DNA of 6,084 nt from Dehalococcoidia bacterium (GTDB lineage Bacteria > Chloroflexota > Dehalococcoidia > GIF9 > AB-539-J10): positions 1 through 6,084 of the forward strand of contig SOHS01000168.1 of NCBI GenBank assembly GCA_004377135.1, given 5' to 3'. Under the pieces are notes generated by a model. That model saw only the letters and a program-made list of their open reading frames with translations. It made no database searches and had not been told where the DNA came from. A program made the translations under genes and the position numbers. How positions within the stretch are numbered: the first letter of the stretch is position 1; each line of letters opens with the position of its first letter. This document shows, piece after piece, positions 4,805 through 6,084 of the stretch.

Positions 4805-4887
4805 GCCGAGGTGGCGGAATGGTAGACGCGGCGGACTTAAAATCCGCTTCCTGCAAGGGAGTGTGGGTTCGAGTCCCTCCCTCGGCA
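4805..4887 (+). tRNA. tRNA-Leu (anticodon TAA)
   Basis: A class II tRNA: acceptor GCCGAGG/CCTCGGC; anticodon stem GCGGA/TCCGC with loop CTTAAAA (anticodon TAA, reads TTA/TTG); long variable arm; T stem GTGGG/CCCTC with a T-T mismatch at the second pair; A73. The next bases are GTA, so CCA is not encoded. The acceptor is identical to that of tRNA-Leu(GAG). It ends the cluster; no terminator is evident behind it. Confidence 0.93.
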
Positions 4888-4903
4888 GTAAACTAACCAC
4901 ATA

Positions 4904-4978
4904 AAAATTCAAAAATCAAAGGTCAAAAAGAAGTAGTTTTGGCGTTTTTGCGTTTGGGCATTTGAATTTTGACATTTG
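4904..4978. repeat. AT-rich inverted repeat block (CAAAxGTCAAAA type)
   Basis: CAAAGGTCAAAA (4917-4928) recurs inverted as TTTTGACATTTG (4967-4978), 11 of 12 bases matching, and AAAATTCAAA (4904-4913) recurs inverted as TTTGAATTTT (4961-4970). The centre carries further GTTTTGGCG/GTTTTTGCG/GTTTGGGC-like units. I see no frame in it. Motifs of this 'TCAAATGTCAAAA' kind are dispersed intergenic repeats in several environmental lineages; their function is unknown. It fills the first part of the 309-base gene-free stretch behind the tRNA cluster. Confidence 0.5.
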
Positions 4979-5004
4979 GGCTTATTTGAGGCAATGACAC
5001 CCCA

Positions 5005-5102
5005 TCCTGTCACTGTGAAGCACAGCAGTGCCGAGGCAATCTTATGGGGATTCTTCGCTCGGCTCAGAATGACAAAGGACGAAAGAGCTCAGAATGACAG
5101 GA
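5005..5102. repeat. MITE-like intergenic repeat with terminal inverted repeats
   Basis: TCCTGTCA (5005-5012) and TGACAGGA (5095-5102) are exact inverted ends. Inside, GCTCAGAATGACA occurs twice in direct order (5062-5074 and 5087-5099), and GAGGCAATCT and GATTCTTCGCTCGGCTCAGAA match the style of dispersed elements that read like 'CATTCTGAGCGAAGCGAAGAATC' in many genomes. The block has no open frame of note and looks composite: two related repeat types side by side. It is followed by the promoter of the next gene. Confidence 0.55.
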
Positions 5103-5139
5103 AGAGTGAAAGGCTTGCATAGATAGTACCATTCTCTTA

Positions 5140-5168
5140 TTGACTTCTGAAATAGTGCGAATTATACT
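5140..5168 (+). promoter_or_regulatory. Promoter of the zinc-ribbon gene
   Basis: TTGACT (5140-5145) and TATACT (5163-5168) are 17 bases apart, each 5 of 6 to the sigma-70 consensus. A start near 5175 gives a leader of about 22 bases holding the SD GGAGG (5186-5190), 6 bases before the ATG at 5197. It is the cleanest promoter in the window. Confidence 0.65.
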
Positions 5169-5196
5169 TTTCTAAGCATGTGAACGGAGGCAAGGC

Positions 5197-6084
5197 ATGG
5201 CAAAAGTTGATAAAGAAGTAGAAGCAAGAGAAGCCCCCAAAGCTGTAAGCGGCGTGAGGGAAGATGAGAGAGAGATGAAATTGGTGGGTGCAATGCTGGA
5301 GGCGAAGATCGTTGATGTTAAGCCCCAGCTTGATTTCACCACTGAACTGGGCTTCATCTATCCAGTCGTTGAGCAATCAGTAAATGCCAAAGGCAAGGAA
5401 GCAGTAGCAATTGTGGAATCCCTGACTGATAAGGGTATATTGAAAAGGAGCTTCTTTGACAGGCTCCTCCTTTGTGCCCGGTGCCAGTCAATAAATTTAA
5501 GACCAAGCACCCACTGCCCTAAATGCAGCTCAGGAGATATTGTCCGGGGCAGAATCCTCGAGCACATGGCCTGCGGCTATATCGGCGTTGAAGACGAATT
5601 TGCAGCCAAGGGTAAATATATATGCCCTCGGTGTAAACTGGAGCTGCGGACTATAGGCGCCGACTATCGGAGCCGGGGGGTGCTGCGCAAGTGCCGTGAT
5701 TGCAGCGAGGTATTTAACACGCCATTGCTGAAGTGGCGCTGCCTGAAATGTTCTTCGCTTTCGAATGAGGATGAGATTGACGAGGTAAATATCTACGCGT
5801 ATAGCCTTGATGAATCGAAGAGAAACTGGCTGGAATTTGAACTCCAGCCTAGAGTACAATTCCTTGAATTCTTGAGGCGGCACGGCTATGAAGTAACGGA
5901 AAATGCCACAGTTAAAGGAAGGTCGGGTGCGGAACATAGCATAGATATACTGGCTACCAGGGATGACGGCGTCGTTATTCATAGTGTCGCTATCGGGGTT
6001 GAGATTGCCCGGGATAAGATAGAACTGGACAGGATATTGGATTTTGATGTCAAAGCCTTCGATAGCGGTATTCACGATAAAGTT
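5197..6084 (+). CDS. TackOD1-like multi-zinc-ribbon protein with nuclease-fold C-terminus, 3' end cut by window
   Basis: The frame is open for 296 codons to the window end. Residues 1-30 are charged (Lys/Glu-rich) and probably flexible. Residues 31-90 look like a helical lead-in. Residues 91-186 hold five CxxC pairs: C93/C96, C107/C110, C143/C146, C166/C169 and C182/C185, plus His123 and Cys126 in EHMACGYIG. The order (CxxC, CPxC, HxxCGY, CPRC, CxxC, CxxC) resembles the TackOD1 'output' domain first noted in Thaumarchaeota signalling proteins. Residues 217-296 look like a restriction-endonuclease fold of the archaeal type: RVQFLEFLRRHGYEV, then GRSGAEHSIDILA with Asp250. The expected E/QxK after the next strand is not seen (VVIHSVAIG instead), so catalysis may be lost. 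There is no receiver domain or membrane segment. Start, SD and promoter are clear. Function unknown; nucleic-acid-linked regulation is an inference. Confidence 0.85.
   Translation, partial: MAKVDKEVEAREAPKAVSGVREDEREMKLVGAMLEAKIVDVKPQLDFTTELGFIYPVVEQSVNAKGKEAVAIVESLTDKGILKRSFFDRLLLCARCQSINLRPSTHCPKCSSGDIVRGRILEHMACGYIGVEDEFAAKGKYICPRCKLELRTIGADYRSRGVLRKCRDCSEVFNTPLLKWRCLKCSSLSNEDEIDEVNIYAYSLDESKRNWLEFELQPRVQFLEFLRRHGYEVTENATVKGRSGAEHSIDILATRDDGVVIHSVAIGVEIARDKIELDRILDFDVKAFDSGIHDKV

Noticed and set aside
4543..4896. Open plus-strand frame of 117 codons
   Set aside because: It runs through four tRNA genes (Leu, Gly, Cys, Leu); the translated SSSAVERF/GGSNPP-type strings are typical of tRNA sequence read as protein.
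5178..5183. ATG-TGA start-stop pair in the leader of the zinc-ribbon gene
   Set aside because: No SD precedes it and such hexamers occur often by chance.
5530..6075. Open minus-strand frame of 181 codons
   Set aside because: It lies opposite the zinc-ribbon gene, whose frame has a promoter, an SD and ordered CxxC pairs. The minus-strand product has no recognisable motif or start signal.
1..6084. CRISPR array, rRNA, transposase or toxin-antitoxin genes
   Set aside because: Looked for on both strands; no regular repeat-spacer pattern and no such coding region was found.

Overview
The window looks like a chromosomal segment from a Dehalococcoidia-type member of the Chloroflexota. This is inferred from protein style: a SecG with a long glycine-rich loop, a DUF62 SAM hydrolase, a membrane-anchored Ig-like protein, and a TackOD1-type zinc-ribbon protein with a nuclease-fold C-terminus. 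Dispersed intergenic repeats of the 'CTCAGAATGACA' kind support it. No rRNA or other decisive marker is present, so the phylum call is moderate.

Layout. Positions 1-2771 (minus strand) hold a compact gene run read in the order gatB, secG, SAM hydroxide adenosyltransferase, then the N-terminus of a membrane-anchored Ig-like protein that leaves the window at position 1. gatB and secG are separated by one base, and secG's Shine-Dalgarno (SD) sequence lies inside the last codons of gatB. Positions 2772-2859 form a short divergent promoter region that drives gatB leftward and tRNA-Ala(CGC) rightward. tRNA-Arg(CCT) follows at 3085-3161. Positions 3162-4344 contain a leftward msrB-msrA pair whose genes overlap by ATGA. 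At 4345-4382 lies a 38-bp near-perfect copy of the 3' half of tRNA-Arg. A dense tRNA cluster Trp(CCA)-Leu(GAG)-Gly(GCC)-Cys(GCA)-Leu(TAA) then occupies 4408-4887. The gene-free stretch 4888-5196 (309 bases) contains two different repeat-like blocks and then a clear sigma-70-type promoter. From 5197 to the window end runs an open, 3'-truncated plus-strand gene for a zinc-ribbon protein with a nuclease-fold tail.

How the genes relate. The left operon combines translation quality (GatB: Gln-tRNA/Asn-tRNA amidation), protein export (SecG) and SAM turnover; the grouping looks like housekeeping. MsrA and MsrB repair methionine-S- and R-sulfoxides, respectively. The msrBA pair is bracketed by an intact tRNA-Arg on its left and a displaced 3' tRNA-Arg fragment on its right, in the same orientation. 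That is the geometry left by site-specific integration into a tRNA gene, and it would have split an originally continuous tRNA array (Ala-Arg-Trp-Leu-Gly-Cys-Leu). No integrase remains in the segment, so this is an inferred scar.

Other points of note: msrB probably starts at a non-canonical ATT codon behind a perfect SD; gatB may be nearly leaderless; CCA is encoded in five of the seven tRNA genes only; and the last gene carries five CxxC pairs followed by a nuclease-like fold that lacks an obvious second catalytic motif.
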